A stretch of 36,111 nucleotides of DNA. It comes from Leidyana gryllorum EB-2025a (lineage: Eukaryota > Apicomplexa). A program made the translations under genes and the position numbers. The DNA is taken from NCBI GenBank assembly GCA_048772705.1, contig JBLWGC010000129.1, positions 1-36,111 on the forward strand, read 5' to 3'. The notes beneath the pieces are model-generated. The model did not search any database and was not told the origin of the DNA. It saw only the letters and a list, made by a program, of their open reading frames with translations. Of the stretch, positions 21,155 through 27,937 are shown piece after piece (within the stretch, counting starts at the first letter, position 1; every line of letters starts with the position of its first letter).

Positions 21155-21202
21155 GGCAACTTGCCCGAGTGGTTAAGGGGGTAGACTAGAATGGGCCTGG
21201 CG
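21155..21202 (+). pseudogene. tRNA-Ser, deleted and truncated
   Basis: GGCAACTTGCCCGAGTGG through GTAGACTAGAA, then the 3' side of the anticodon stem is missing and the gene ends in the variable arm. Confidence 0.72.
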
Positions 21203-21231
21203 TGGCACAATCAACCAGGTGCCATCTCCTG

Positions 21232-21302
21232 TGCATCTGCCGGGAATCGAACCCGGGTCGTCTCGATGACAACGAGACATTCTACCACTAGACCACAGAT
21301 GC
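21232..21302 (-). tRNA. Gly-body tRNA with anticodon GTC
   Basis: Otherwise identical to the consensus Gly gene (compare 19948): acceptor GCATCTG/CAGATGC, stem TCTCG/CGAGA. The loop is TTGTCAT, so one C-to-T change gives the Asp anticodon GTC. Confidence 0.85.
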
Positions 21303-21389
21303 GTAATAACTTGTTGCGCTAGTCGCTCGGTGTGCAGACGCCACAGCATTTCGTGATTCTTCATAGCATAGTTGCACCACCATCCGTTC

Positions 21390-21455
21390 GGCTGTTTGGT
21401 CTAGTATGTTCCTTCCTTGGGTGGAAGGAGTCTGGGCTCGATTTCCAGAACAGCA
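21390..21455 (+). pseudogene. tRNA-Pro, decayed
   Basis: D arm shortened (TCTAGTATGTT), 6-nt loop TTGGGT, 3' end AACAGCA. Confidence 0.72.
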
Positions 21456-21480
21456 CGTCTTACAATTGTTGTCTCACTCC

Positions 21481-21545
21481 GCGTCTCTCCAAGGTCGGCT
21501 AAGATATGCGGCTCTTACCCCGTACAATCCCGCATGAAGTCTAGA
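21481..21545 (+). pseudogene. Glu-derived relic with foreign 3' half
   Basis: Same form as 4411: GGCTAAGATATGCGG with loop CTCTTAC, then the non-Glu tail CAATCCCGCATGAAGTC. It is also followed by Arg(ACG) and His, as at 4411. Confidence 0.57.
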
Positions 21546-21605
21546 CAGCTGAGACAAAATCTGATTTGCATCAGTTGTGAGGGGCTAAAACCCGACCACT
21601 CGCCC

Positions 21606-21678
21606 AGACGCTACTGGGACTCGAGCCCACAATCCCCAGTTCCGTGGACCGACGCCACATCCATTGGGCCATACCGCC
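21606..21678 (-). tRNA. tRNA-Arg-ACG: tRNA-Arg(ACG), diverged
   Basis: Acceptor GGCGGTA/TAGCGTC has two mismatches; loop CCACGGA keeps ACG but position 33 is C instead of the universal T. Confidence 0.68.
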
Positions 21679-21765
21679 GATCAACGGGGGCGTCAAATGA
21701 GAGTGTGTTGGGATCAAGCGTTGTCGATCCGGCAAGAGTTCCCATCCGAGAATCCAGAGACATAC

Positions 21766-21837
21766 TGTCCGAGCCAGGAATCGAGCCTGGGTTTGCACGG
21801 CCACAACGTGCTGTCCTAACCACTAGACGATTCGGAC
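21766..21837 (-). tRNA. tRNA-His-GTG: tRNA-His(GTG)
   Basis: Loop TTGTGGC in GCACG/CGTGC; one mismatch at acceptor 7:66. Confidence 0.92.
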
Positions 21838-21886
21838 AATCTTCAGGTGTGGGGCCACTCCTCGCCACATGACGGAATCGACAGTT

Positions 21887-21932
21887 GCTAACTTGCCCGA
21901 GTGAGGAACTAGTGCAGATCCAGCAGTTGTCG
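21887..21932 (+). pseudogene. tRNA-Ser with anticodon arm deleted
   Basis: AACTTGCCCGAGTGAGGAAC joins directly to GATCCAGCAGTTGTCG. Related deletions at 23327 and 29708. Confidence 0.65.
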
Positions 21933-22036
21933 TGCGATATGATTGGAGGGGTCAGACACCAACTTACGCATGAATCCTGTGGTTGAGCTGATGCTATTTC
22001 CAGCATCAAACCCTCATATGGATCGACACAGGGGAA

Positions 22037-22108
22037 GCCTTCTTAGCTTAGAGGCAGAGCATTCGCTTTGTAAGCGAAAGGTCGCTGGTTCGATTGCGGC
22101 AGAAGGCT
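22037..22108 (+). tRNA. tRNA-Thr-TGT: tRNA-Thr(TGT)
   Basis: Loop TTTGTAA in TTCGC/GCGAA; acceptor GCCTTCT/AGAAGGC. One T-stem mismatch (GCTGG/GCGGC). Confidence 0.89.
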
Positions 22109-22169
22109 GGACTGCATCGACTGGGAAGCTACAAAGCTTGAGTGTTTCGAGCTCCAATCAGCCTAGCTG

Positions 22170-22246
22170 AGTCTGTTAGCTCCGTGGGCAGAGGATAAGT
22201 CTTCTAGCCACACAGTCGCAGGTTTGGAACCTGCAGTAGTGTGACG
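22170..22246 (+). pseudogene. Asn-derived relic, GCCTC-type
   Basis: TAGCTCCGTGGGCAGAGGATA, CAGTCGCAGGTTTGGAACC and a TGACGC end; the anticodon arm does not pair. Confidence 0.55.
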
Positions 22247-22280
22247 CACCCACAAGCTCAACGCAAACTCCGCCCGAGTC

Positions 22281-22350
22281 TCGGGTAGAAGTCCAAGGGT
22301 AGGATGCGAGCTTCCCATGCTTGGAGCCCGGGTTCGAGTCCCGGCAGTCT
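22281..22350 (+). pseudogene. tRNA-Gly(CCC) without acceptor
   Basis: GTCCAAGGGTAGGATGCGAG with loop TTCCCAT and T arm CCCGG/CCGGC match 1787, but neither acceptor strand is Gly. Confidence 0.7.
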
Positions 22351-22369
22351 CGAATAAAAAACCCTTGCC

Positions 22370-22442
22370 GGCGCTATGGCCTAATGGATATGGCATCGGT
22401 CTACGGAACCGGGGATTCTGGGTTCGAGTCCCAGTAGCGTCT
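22370..22442 (+). tRNA. tRNA-Arg-ACG: tRNA-Arg(ACG)
   Basis: Acceptor GGCGCTA/TAGCGTC, loop CTACGGA, T arm CTGGG/CCCAG. Intact. Confidence 0.95.
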
Positions 22443-22505
22443 GGGAAAGTTGTGGGCTTGCAGCCCCTCACAACTGCTGCCACTCAGATTTTGTCTCAGC
22501 TGGTC

Positions 22506-22568
22506 TGGACTTCATTCGGGATTGTACGGGTGAAAGCCGCATATCCTAACCACTTGGACTACAGTTGA
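22506..22568 (-). pseudogene. Glu(TTC)-derived relic with foreign 3' half
   Basis: 5' strand TCAACTG, D arm and CTTTCAC loop are Glu; the T arm is replaced by the CAATCCCGAATGAAGTCC tail also seen at 4411 and 21481. Confidence 0.62.
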
Positions 22569-22649
22569 CAAGCTCCCGAGCTGAGGCTTCGGATGAGAGC
22601 TGTACCATCTTGATCTGAGGTGGAGCGTCGGGTCAACCGACAACCAACG

Positions 22650-22721
22650 GGGCTGTTCTGGGAATCGAACCCAGGACTTCTTCCACCCGAAGGAAGAATC
22701 ATACCACTAGACCAAACAGCC
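22650..22721 (-). tRNA. tRNA-Pro-CGG: tRNA-Pro(CGG)
   Basis: Consensus copy, loop TTCGGGT. Confidence 0.95.
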
Positions 22722-22855
22722 GTCTGTCGGTCGTGCAACCCGGTGAGCACAGTCGCGAGAGTGGTCATACTATGTTGAGAATCAACAAAATGCGACGGGG
22801 TCTGCACAACAAAATGGAAGGACTCTTGGGGTTGGAGGCCGGCGTATCCAGAGCG

Positions 22856-22927
22856 TCCGGGATAGTATAGCGGTTAGGATTTCCGCCTACCACGCGGAGG
22901 ACCCCGGTTCGATTCCCGGTCTCGGAG
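22856..22927 (+). tRNA. Asp-body tRNA with anticodon ACC
   Basis: Acceptor TCCGGGA/TCTCGGA and stem TCCGC/GCGGA are fully paired and the Asp flanks are normal. The loop is CTACCAC: anticodon ACC, which belongs to Gly. Confidence 0.82.
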
Positions 22928-22982
22928 CACACTTGGTTTCGCTTGAGATTCTCTCCTTTGGTTCTCGCTGAAAGTTGCGAGC

Positions 22983-23055
22983 TACAGCCACCAAGGATCG
23001 AACTCGGGAACTTCTGCGTGTGAAGCAGACGTCGTAAGCACTAGACCATTGCTGC
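22983..23055 (-). tRNA. tRNA-Val-CAC: tRNA-Val(CAC)
   Basis: Loop TTCACAC; acceptor GCAGCAA/TGGCTGT has one mismatch, T stem CCGAG/CTTGG wobble. Confidence 0.87.
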
Positions 23056-23164
23056 ACGGAGCTTCCGGACTGTGAAAGCGGCGTGTGTCTCTGGAAACAG
23101 GTATCTGATGGAGGCAGAAGGCTCGCACGGGTGCGAAGAATGACACCGAATGTCACACCCTCTT

Positions 23165-23237
23165 TGCCTCGGCCGTGGATCGAACACGGGACTTCCAGAT
23201 CTTCAGTCTGGCGCTCTCCCAACTGAGCTACCGAGGC
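23165..23237 (-). tRNA. tRNA-Phe-GAA: tRNA-Phe(GAA)
   Basis: Consensus Phe, loop CTGAAGA, all stems paired. Confidence 0.96.
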
Positions 23238-23326
23238 GGTAGGTAGTCATGGAAGGCGGTGAAAATAAGCACTTATCGCGGCCGTATGTGAGACCCACTC
23301 CTCGCAGCATGACGCAATCGACAGTT

Positions 23327-23366
23327 GCCAACTTGCCCGAGTGAGGAACTAGTGTAGATCCAGCAC
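23327..23366 (+). pseudogene. tRNA-Ser with anticodon arm deleted
   Basis: GCCAACTTGCCCGAGTGAGG joined to TAGATCCAGCAC; the 3' acceptor is gone too. Confidence 0.6.
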
Positions 23367-23412
23367 ATCTTGCGCCCTGTGGCTTCACATACGGTTCAGC
23401 AAGCTTGACTAG

Positions 23413-23485
23413 GGCTGCTCGCGCGGCGCGAAGCCGCGGTTTTCCCTTAAAAAGTCTGGCGCTCTACCGACGGAGTTGGGGCGGC
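23413..23485 (-). pseudogene. tRNA-Lys(TTT)-derived relic
   Basis: GCCGCCC, D arm and loop CTTTTTA (TTT); stem side AAGGG and the tail GCGCGAGCAG do not pair. Confidence 0.6.
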
Positions 23486-23654
23486 AAAAAAGCTCGCCCT
23501 GTACCCAGGAAAGCGCAAGATTCCACGATCAATACAAATGGAATTTGTTACGAAGTCCGAATCTGTGTCAGAGATTTATTCACTTGGTCACGCCGACATA
23601 CCATTCTTTCCAAGACGATACGGCTCTCGGCCGAAGCCTCAACTCGAGTACGTG

Positions 23655-23727
23655 TCCACTGTAGTCTAAGTGGCTAGGATATGCGGCTTTCACCCGCACC
23701 ATCCGGGTTCAAGTCCCGGCAGTGGAA
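23655..23727 (+). tRNA. tRNA-Glu-TTC: tRNA-Glu(TTC)
   Basis: Stem TGCGG/CCGCA encloses CTTTCAC; acceptor TCCACTG/CAGTGGA; T arm perfect. Confidence 0.95.
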
Positions 23728-23803
23728 GTCATTGAACTAGTCGACCAAAGTGCCACACTAATCTCCGTGAATAGCCATTCTTTCGTTATCTCCGGCTTAC
23801 AGT

Positions 23804-23875
23804 GCCTTCTTAGCTTAGGGGCAGAGCATTCGCTTAGTAAGCGAAAGGTCGCCGGGTCGATTCCGGCAGAAGGCT
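23804..23875 (+). tRNA. tRNA-Thr-AGT: tRNA-Thr(AGT)
   Basis: Loop TTAGTAA in a perfect stem; acceptor intact. T-loop starts G (GTCGATT) instead of T54. Confidence 0.88.
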
Positions 23876-23889
23876 TTGATGCATCAAGA

Positions 23890-23962
23890 GGGCTGTTCTG
23901 GGAATCGAACACAGTACCTCTCGCATGCTAAGCGAGCGCTCTACCATTTGAGCTAGTCGCCC
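23890..23962 (-). pseudogene. Ala-Pro hybrid tRNA
   Basis: 5' two thirds (GGGCGAC, D arm, TTAGCAT, GAGAGGTACTG) are Ala(AGC); from the T-loop on (TTCGATTCCCAGAACAGCCC) it is Pro. The two acceptor strands cannot pair. The crossover lies in the T stem, where both families have CTGGG-like sequence. Confidence 0.85.
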
Positions 23963-24077
23963 ATTCAGCAAATCTCAGTACATCCAGTTCTTTTCACATG
24001 GTATGACCAATCTCCCAACTGCATCGATCACTTTCACCAGTTTGTGCTCCACTTTGCACGAACGAAGGCACGCAGGA

Positions 24078-24150
24078 AACGGCTGGAGGGACTCGAACCC
24101 TCAACCTTTGCCTTAGGAGGGCAACGCGCTATCCATTGCGCCACAACCGC
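24078..24150 (-). tRNA. tRNA-Arg-CCT: tRNA-Arg(CCT)
   Basis: Stem TTGCC/GGCAA encloses CTCCTAA, anticodon CCT. Acceptor GCGGTTG/CAGCCGT and T arm GAGGG/CCCTC paired. Confidence 0.95.
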
Positions 24151-24250
24151 ATTCGGCACGCATCCGACTTTTGACTGGGACGAACGCGGGCTGCCCCGAG
24201 GTGTCTCCTCTTTCACCCAACCAGTATCCAGATGACCGAAGCCTATCCAT

Positions 24251-24323
24251 GGTGCGGTGGCCTAATGGATAGGGCATCGGTCTTCGGAACCGGGAGTTGT
24301 GGGTTCGAGTCCCATCCGCATCA
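24251..24323 (+). tRNA. tRNA-Arg-TCG: tRNA-Arg(TCG)
   Basis: Loop CTTCGGA gives TCG; acceptor GGTGCGG/CCGCATC and T arm GTGGG/CCCAT paired. Confidence 0.94.
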
Positions 24324-24411
24324 TAGCCTCTCACTCGGAAGACGTTCCGTTTCGACCGAGGCAAGCTTGCTAGCTGTATGGGGAGCCACTGCCGCGCATG
24401 TCGAGTTGAAG

Positions 24412-24469
24412 TGCTAGTGATATGATTTTCCTTCGCTTGTGGGAGTGTTCGATTCGATTCCCGAGCAGT
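24412..24469 (+). pseudogene. Pro-derived fragment
   Basis: CTAGTGATATGATTTTCC and a T arm near TCGATTCCCGAGCAG resemble the Pro stub at 17664; no acceptor strand. Confidence 0.45.
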
Positions 24470-24547
24470 CTGTTTTTGAGTATGTTGCAGACAGCTCAAC
24501 GCAGAAAACGCCCGAGTCTCTCGGGGTGCTGCAGCTCTTACGAAATT

Positions 24548-24592
24548 GCACTTGTGGTCTAAGGGTAAGTTACGACCTTGGAAGGGTCCAAG
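24548..24592 (+). pseudogene. tRNA-Gly, 3' truncated
   Basis: GCACTTGTGGTCTAAGGGTA is the Gly(CCC) 5' end; the anticodon arm CGACC-TTGGAAG-GGTCC pairs but reads GGA, and the T arm is missing. Confidence 0.6.
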
Positions 24593-24631
24593 AGAACAAG
24601 GGCCGTTGAGAGTGTACACCGTCGCACAACC

Positions 24632-24704
24632 CGGTCCTGGCAGGTTTCGAACCTGCGACTTTGTGGTTAACAGCTTCACGCTCTGCCGACTGAGCTACGA
24701 GACC
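24632..24704 (-). tRNA. tRNA-Asn-GTT: tRNA-Asn(GTT)
   Basis: Loop CTGTTAA; acceptor GGTCTCG/CAGGACC and T arm intact. Anticodon stem TGAAG/CCACA has two mismatches. Confidence 0.78.
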
Positions 24705-24715
24705 CAGTTACAATG

Positions 24716-24757
24716 TCCTTCCACCCGAGGAAGAATCATCCACTAGACCGAACAGCT
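24716..24757 (-). pseudogene. tRNA-Pro 5' fragment
   Basis: GCTGTTCGGTCTAGTGG to a 6-nt loop TCGGGT and GGAAGG; the gene then stops next to Asn, as at 31496. Confidence 0.68.
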
Positions 24758-24854
24758 CCCGTTACGGCACTGAGAGGTGGGAGAACTGTCCGCATCTCAA
24801 CAGCCAGCGTTTCCGCTTCCTTCATCATGTCCGCGAGTGAGATGTCAGAATCTA

Positions 24855-24926
24855 TGATGCGGATGGGACTCGAACCCACCACTCCCGTTCCGCAGCCAGA
24901 TGCCCCATCCATTAGGCCACCGCACC
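24855..24926 (-). pseudogene. Arg-body tRNA, loop CTGCGGA (GCG)
   Basis: Acceptor GGTGCGG/CCGCATC and T arm match Arg(TCG) at 24251, but the anticodon region is one base short, the stem TCTGG/ACGGG is poor and the anticodon reads GCG. Confidence 0.65.
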
Positions 24927-24946
24927 ATGGACAGGCTGCGCTGAGT

Positions 24947-24965
24947 TCGATTCCCAGAACCAGCC
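24947..24965 (+). pseudogene. tRNA-Pro 3' scrap
   Basis: TTCGATTCCCAGAACCAGCC is the Pro T-loop and acceptor end with one inserted C. Confidence 0.5.
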
Positions 24966-25047
24966 CGTTTTGCTCTCGATCGACCCGACACTCCACCTTT
25001 TTTAAGACGATACAGCTCTCCACCGAGGCTCCACTTCCCGGATCTTG

Positions 25048-25092
25048 TCCACTACAGTCTAAGTGGCCAGGTATGCGGCTCTCACCGGCACG
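25048..25092 (+). pseudogene. tRNA-Glu(CTC), 3' truncated
   Basis: TCCACTACAGTCTAAGTGG and loop CTCTCAC are present; the T arm is replaced at the boundary of the 25100-25320 repeat. Confidence 0.72.
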
Positions 25093-25099
25093 CTTCAAG

Positions 25100-25320
25100 T
25101 TCGAGTAGGTCAATGCGATCCCAGTGAATTACTCCAGCATCGCCTTCTGCCCACCGGACCGCCGGACTGGAGCAGGCGTCACTGGAACTCCAGCACAGAA
25201 CCCCCACTTCGGTAAAACGATACCATATCCATCAGGCCATGGTGCCGGTTGGCAGGGGGAGTAAGCTGAGGTACCTGGGAGAAATAACACCCAAGCTTGC
25301 GGTGGGATAGAAACGAACCG
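25100..25320. repeat. Direct repeat partner of 12905-13125
   Basis: Same orientation and content (Arg relic) as 12905-13125. Its left edge cuts a Glu gene. Confidence 0.85.
25175..25246 (-). pseudogene. Arg(ACG)-derived relic
   Basis: Duplicate of 12991-13062 with a few substitutions. Confidence 0.62.
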
Positions 25321-25391
25321 CAAGAAATCCGATGCCACAACCATCCACAATGCGGGCGGAGGATCGCAACCATGTTTAGGCTGATGACTGA

Positions 25392-25463
25392 AGCCTCCTG
25401 TCGGAATCGAACCAGCGACTTTTCGCTTATAAAGCGCATGCTGTACCCCTAAGCTAAGGAGAC
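25392..25463 (-). pseudogene. Thr-body tRNA with anticodon TAT
   Basis: Thr body with acceptor GTCTCCT/AGGAGGC (one mismatch). Loop TTTATAA reads TAT (Ile) instead of TGT. Further changes in the anticodon stem and D-loop (GGTACAG) suggest decay. Confidence 0.68.
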
Positions 25464-25527
25464 ATTCCCTGTCTCGACCCATATGAGTTTTTCATGCTGG
25501 GAATTGCATTAGTTCCACCACATCGCA

Positions 25528-25609
25528 CGACAACTGCTGGATTTAAACCAGCGCGGGCCACGCCCAGTAGATTTCTAGTCTACCCCCTTAACCACTCGGG
25601 CAAGTTGCC
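25528..25609 (-). tRNA. tRNA-Ser-AGA: tRNA-Ser(AGA)
   Basis: Loop CTAGAAA in GTAGA/TCTAC, long variable arm, T-loop TTTAAAT. All stems paired. Confidence 0.93.
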
Positions 25610-25665
25610 ACCTGTCGAACTCGGCATTTTGCGGCCAATGGTTTCACATACGGTTCAGCAAGCTT

Positions 25666-25737
25666 GAGTTCTCGCGCTGCCCGAACCCGCGGTCTCCCCT
25701 CAAAAGTCTTGCGCTCTATCGACGGACTTGGGGCGGC
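25666..25737 (-). pseudogene. tRNA-Lys(TTT)-derived relic
   Basis: GCCGCCC and loop CTTTTGA with the decayed 3' part typical of this family. Confidence 0.6.
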
Positions 25738-25837
25738 AACGAAGCTCGGACTTAGTAACAAATTCCATTCGTATTGATCGTGGAATCTTGGGCCTTCTTC
25801 GGGTACAGGGCGAATCTGTATCAGAGATCCACTCACT

Positions 25838-25911
25838 TGGTCACGCGCGGGCTCCAGTCGCGGACTCGGAAGTTATCAGGCTCACGCTCCAACCGACTGG
25901 AATATGTGACC
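25838..25911 (-). pseudogene. tRNA-Ile-derived, loop CTGATAA (GAT)
   Basis: Acceptor GGTCACA/CGTGACC is close to Ile at 13706; anticodon stem (TGAGC/CTTCC) and T arm (TGGAGCC) are broken. Confidence 0.65.
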
Positions 25912-26155
25912 GCTTCAGAGTTGAGGTGAACAGTCACTAGCCGAAGGAGCGAGTGATGTGCACGGCAAAACCCCCATGACTGGGATTGAAGCGGCCGCTC
26001 AGACCTTCGTCCACCCCGCCAAACAGTCATTCCGAGAGCCAAATACTGACATCGAGAAGGGGGTGTACCTACACCACTGACAGTTCGCACGGAACCCCGA
26101 TGGAAGGTGCGCTGGTCCGGATGGCTGTACCGACTCTTTTGGGATGGGCTGAGCC

Positions 26156-26227
26156 GGTTGCGTCGTGTAGTGGTTAGCACTGGAGACTCTGAATCTCCCG
26201 ACCTGGGTTCGATTCGCCGCGCGACCT
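26156..26227 (+). tRNA. tRNA-Gln-CTG: tRNA-Gln(CTG)
   Basis: Loop CTCTGAA in GGAGA/TCTCC; acceptor GGTTGCG/CGCGACC. One T-stem mismatch (GATTCGCCG). Confidence 0.9.
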
Positions 26228-26289
26228 TGGAACTGGTCCTCACTACTCCCTGAAACTTCGCCATGTCTTGGGCTGCGGAGACCATCCGT

Positions 26290-26361
26290 GCAGCAATGGT
26301 CTAGTGGTTACGACGTCTGCTTCGCACGCAGAAGTCCCGATTTCGATCCTCGGTGGTTGTA
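26290..26361 (+). tRNA. Val-body tRNA with anticodon CGC
   Basis: Stem TCTGC/GCAGA encloses TTCGCAC: anticodon CGC (Ala) where Val has TTCACAC. Acceptor GCAGCAA/TGGTTGT pairs except one position; the variable loop is one base short. The inverted copy at 28511 has the same change. Confidence 0.78.
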
Positions 26362-26416
26362 GCTCGCAACTTTCAGCGAGAACCGAAGCAGAGAATCTCA
26401 AGCGAAACCACCTGCG

Positions 26417-26488
26417 TTTCGAGACCGGCAATCGAACCCGGGTCTTCCGCGTGACAGGCGGAGGCACTAACCACCATACTAACTCGGA
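26417..26488 (-). tRNA. tRNA-Asp-GTC: tRNA-Asp(GTC)
   Basis: Loop CTGTCAC; acceptor TCCGAGT/TCTCGAA with two weak pairs; T stem one mismatch (CCGGG/GCCGG). Confidence 0.83.
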
Positions 26489-26579
26489 CCCTCTGAACAC
26501 GCCGGCCTCCAATCCCAGAAGTCTTTCTATTTCGGCTCACGGACAGAAAACGTGTAAAGTGGCGAGCCAAGAACGCTCC

Positions 26580-26659
26580 GGCAAGATGGCCGAGTGGTCT
26601 AAGGCGCTGTGTTCAGGCCGCAGTCCGAAAGGGCGTGGGTTCGAATCCCACTCTTGTCA
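26580..26659 (+). tRNA. tRNA-Leu-CAG: tRNA-Leu(CAG)
   Basis: Loop TTCAGGC in CTGTG/CGCAG; acceptor GGCAAGA/TCTTGTC; T arm GTGGG/CCCAC. Fully intact. Confidence 0.96.
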
Positions 26660-26703
26660 GCCGTTGTATTGGCACTCGGTGAGCTACTAGGATCCATATC
26701 CAG

Positions 26704-26750
26704 TCTTACCAGAACTTGAGTCTGGCACCTCGGACGACCCCTAAATCTGC
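26704..26750 (-). pseudogene. tRNA-Leu(CAA) fragment
   Basis: The anticodon arm CCAGA-CTCAAGT-TCTGG is perfect (CAA) with part of the D arm; no acceptor or T arm. Confidence 0.68.
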
Positions 26751-26825
26751 GGCCTAGTTGAGAGCTTGAAGTGTCACTGTCGAGGTTCTGAAGTTGAGCC
26801 TGCGAACCTCGACGCGGTTGGCCGG

Positions 26826-26905
26826 CCGGGGGTAGCTCAGTTGGTAGAGCATCTGACTGTAGTACTGGCATCAGATAGTCGGCGGTTCGATTCCGTCCCA
26901 CCGGA
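26826..26905 (+). tRNA. tRNA-Tyr-GTA: tRNA-Tyr(GTA) with 7-nt intron
   Basis: Stem TCTGA/TCAGA, CTGTAG, intron TACTGGC, then A. T arm GGCGG/CCGTC; acceptor CCGGGGG/CCACCGG. Confidence 0.92.
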
Positions 26906-26986
26906 AGTAGAGAGATGGTTTGAAAACTACTACTCAACCTATGTGCCAACTGGATTTAATCTGGCGATGATTCTATAGATGTAGTT

Positions 26987-27059
26987 TGGATGGGCTAGGG
27001 ACCGATCCAAGTACCTTTTGTACGCTAAGCGACCGCTTAACCATCTGAGCTGGCCGCCC
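26987..27059 (-). pseudogene. tRNA-Ala(AGC), decayed
   Basis: GGGCGGC and D arm are Ala; loop TTAGCGT keeps AGC but the stem TCGC/ACAA and the 3' acceptor CCCATCC do not pair. Confidence 0.68.
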
Positions 27060-27146
27060 GCCGTGCCTACCCCATACCATTGGCTTCTACTTTACATATT
27101 ATGAACAGTCTCTTGATTGTAAAGCGGGTTTAAACACCGACCAGGC

Positions 27147-27218
27147 GGCTGTTTGATGTAGTGGTATAATTTTTCCTTCGTGTACAAGAACTCCTGAGTT
27201 CGATTCCTAGAACAGTCC
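27147..27218 (+). pseudogene. tRNA-Pro, decayed, loop TTCGTGT
   Basis: Acceptor GGCTGTT/AACAGTC; the loop reads CGT and the stem TTTCC/ACAAG has mismatches. Confidence 0.7.
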
Positions 27219-27299
27219 CGTTGCTTGTCGGTTGGGCCGACGCTCCACCTCATCTCAAGATGGTACGGCTCTCGTCCGAAGCCTCAGCTCGGGAGCTTG

Positions 27300-27372
27300 T
27301 CCACTGTAGTCTAAGTGGCTAGGGTATGCGGCTCTTACCCGCACGATCCGGGTTCAAGTCCCGGCAGTGGAA
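27300..27372 (+). tRNA. Glu-body tRNA with anticodon CTT
   Basis: All stems are consensus Glu (TCCACTG/CAGTGGA, TGCGG/CCGCA, CCGGG/CCCGG). The loop is CTCTTAC, so the anticodon is CTT (Lys) instead of CTC. Confidence 0.87.
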
Positions 27373-27448
27373 GTCATTGGACCATTCGAGCAAAGTGCTG
27401 CAGTAACCTCCGTCAAGAGTGACTGACTCGTGATCTTTGGCTTGCATT

Positions 27449-27521
27449 GCCTTCTTAGTTTAGGGGCAGAGCATTCGCTTAATTAAGCGAAAGGTCGCCG
27501 GTTCGATTCCGGCAGAAGGCT
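27449..27521 (+). tRNA. Thr-body tRNA with 8-nt anticodon loop
   Basis: Acceptor and T arm are consensus. Stem TTCGC/GCGAA encloses TTAATTAA, one base longer than normal, making the whole arm a perfect palindrome. Confidence 0.78.
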
Positions 27522-27570
27522 TTGGTCACGACCCAATCAATTCTATAGCTGTTTCCCTCCTGCGCACACT

Positions 27571-27642
27571 TAGCAGTGCGTCGTTTCGATCGACGGACCT
27601 TTGGGTTATGAGCCCAACACTCTTCCACTGAGCTACACTGCT
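27571..27642 (-). tRNA. tRNA-iMet-CAT: Initiator tRNA-Met(CAT)
   Basis: Consensus initiator; its 3' flank is shared with 15098. Confidence 0.95.
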
Positions 27643-27777
27643 TAGTCTGCAACATTGAAGAGGGAGCAGGAATGCGATTCTTGAGATGTTATTTGCCTTG
27701 AGTGCCGCAGTCTGCTAACGAGCTGGCTGCGTTGGTTCTAGAAACTGCTTATCTCATCGGGTCAACCGACAACCAAG

Positions 27778-27849
27778 AGGGCTGTTCTGGGAATCGAACC
27801 AGGTCTCCTTCCACCCTAAGGAAAGATCATACCGCTAGACCAAACAGCC
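27778..27849 (-). tRNA. tRNA-Pro-AGG: tRNA-Pro(AGG)
   Basis: Loop TTAGGGT; acceptor GGCTGTT/AACAGCC. The T stem has lost one G (CCTGG/CCCAG). Confidence 0.82.
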
Positions 27850-27937
27850 GCCCGTCTGTCGTGCAACCTGCTGGGTACACTCGAGAAAGTGGTCATACTA
27901 TGTGAAGTACCACTAAATGCGATGGGGTCTGCACAGC

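Larger units (their letters stand above)
26127..26548. repeat. Inverted repeat with 28324-28751
   Basis: Gln-Val-Asp block with flanks is present here and in reverse complement at 28324-28751; approximate limits. The main difference is a 6-nt insertion in the partner's Gln gene. Confidence 0.85.

Noticed and set aside
1650-22246. GCCTC-type elements as a genuine Lys(CTT) tRNA because of loop CTCTTAG
   Set aside because: The anticodon stem TAAGT/CCACA cannot pair and the 3' acceptor strand is too long; sequence alignment points to Asn.
23580-23600. Ile 3' scrap CTTGGTCACGCC (and reversed at 29480)
   Set aside because: Too short to list as a gene; probably the worn edge of the Ile-containing block seen at 13706 and 25838.
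24113-24679. 188-codon minus-strand open frame, the longest in the window
   Set aside because: It runs through Arg(CCT), Arg(TCG) and Asn tRNA sequence; peptides such as GFESHP and GTRTHN are translations of B-box tRNA sequence, not a protein.
25960-26110. Possible Pro or Gly relic around the CCCATGACTGGGATTGAAGC stretch
   Set aside because: Only loose similarity; no arm can be aligned with confidence.
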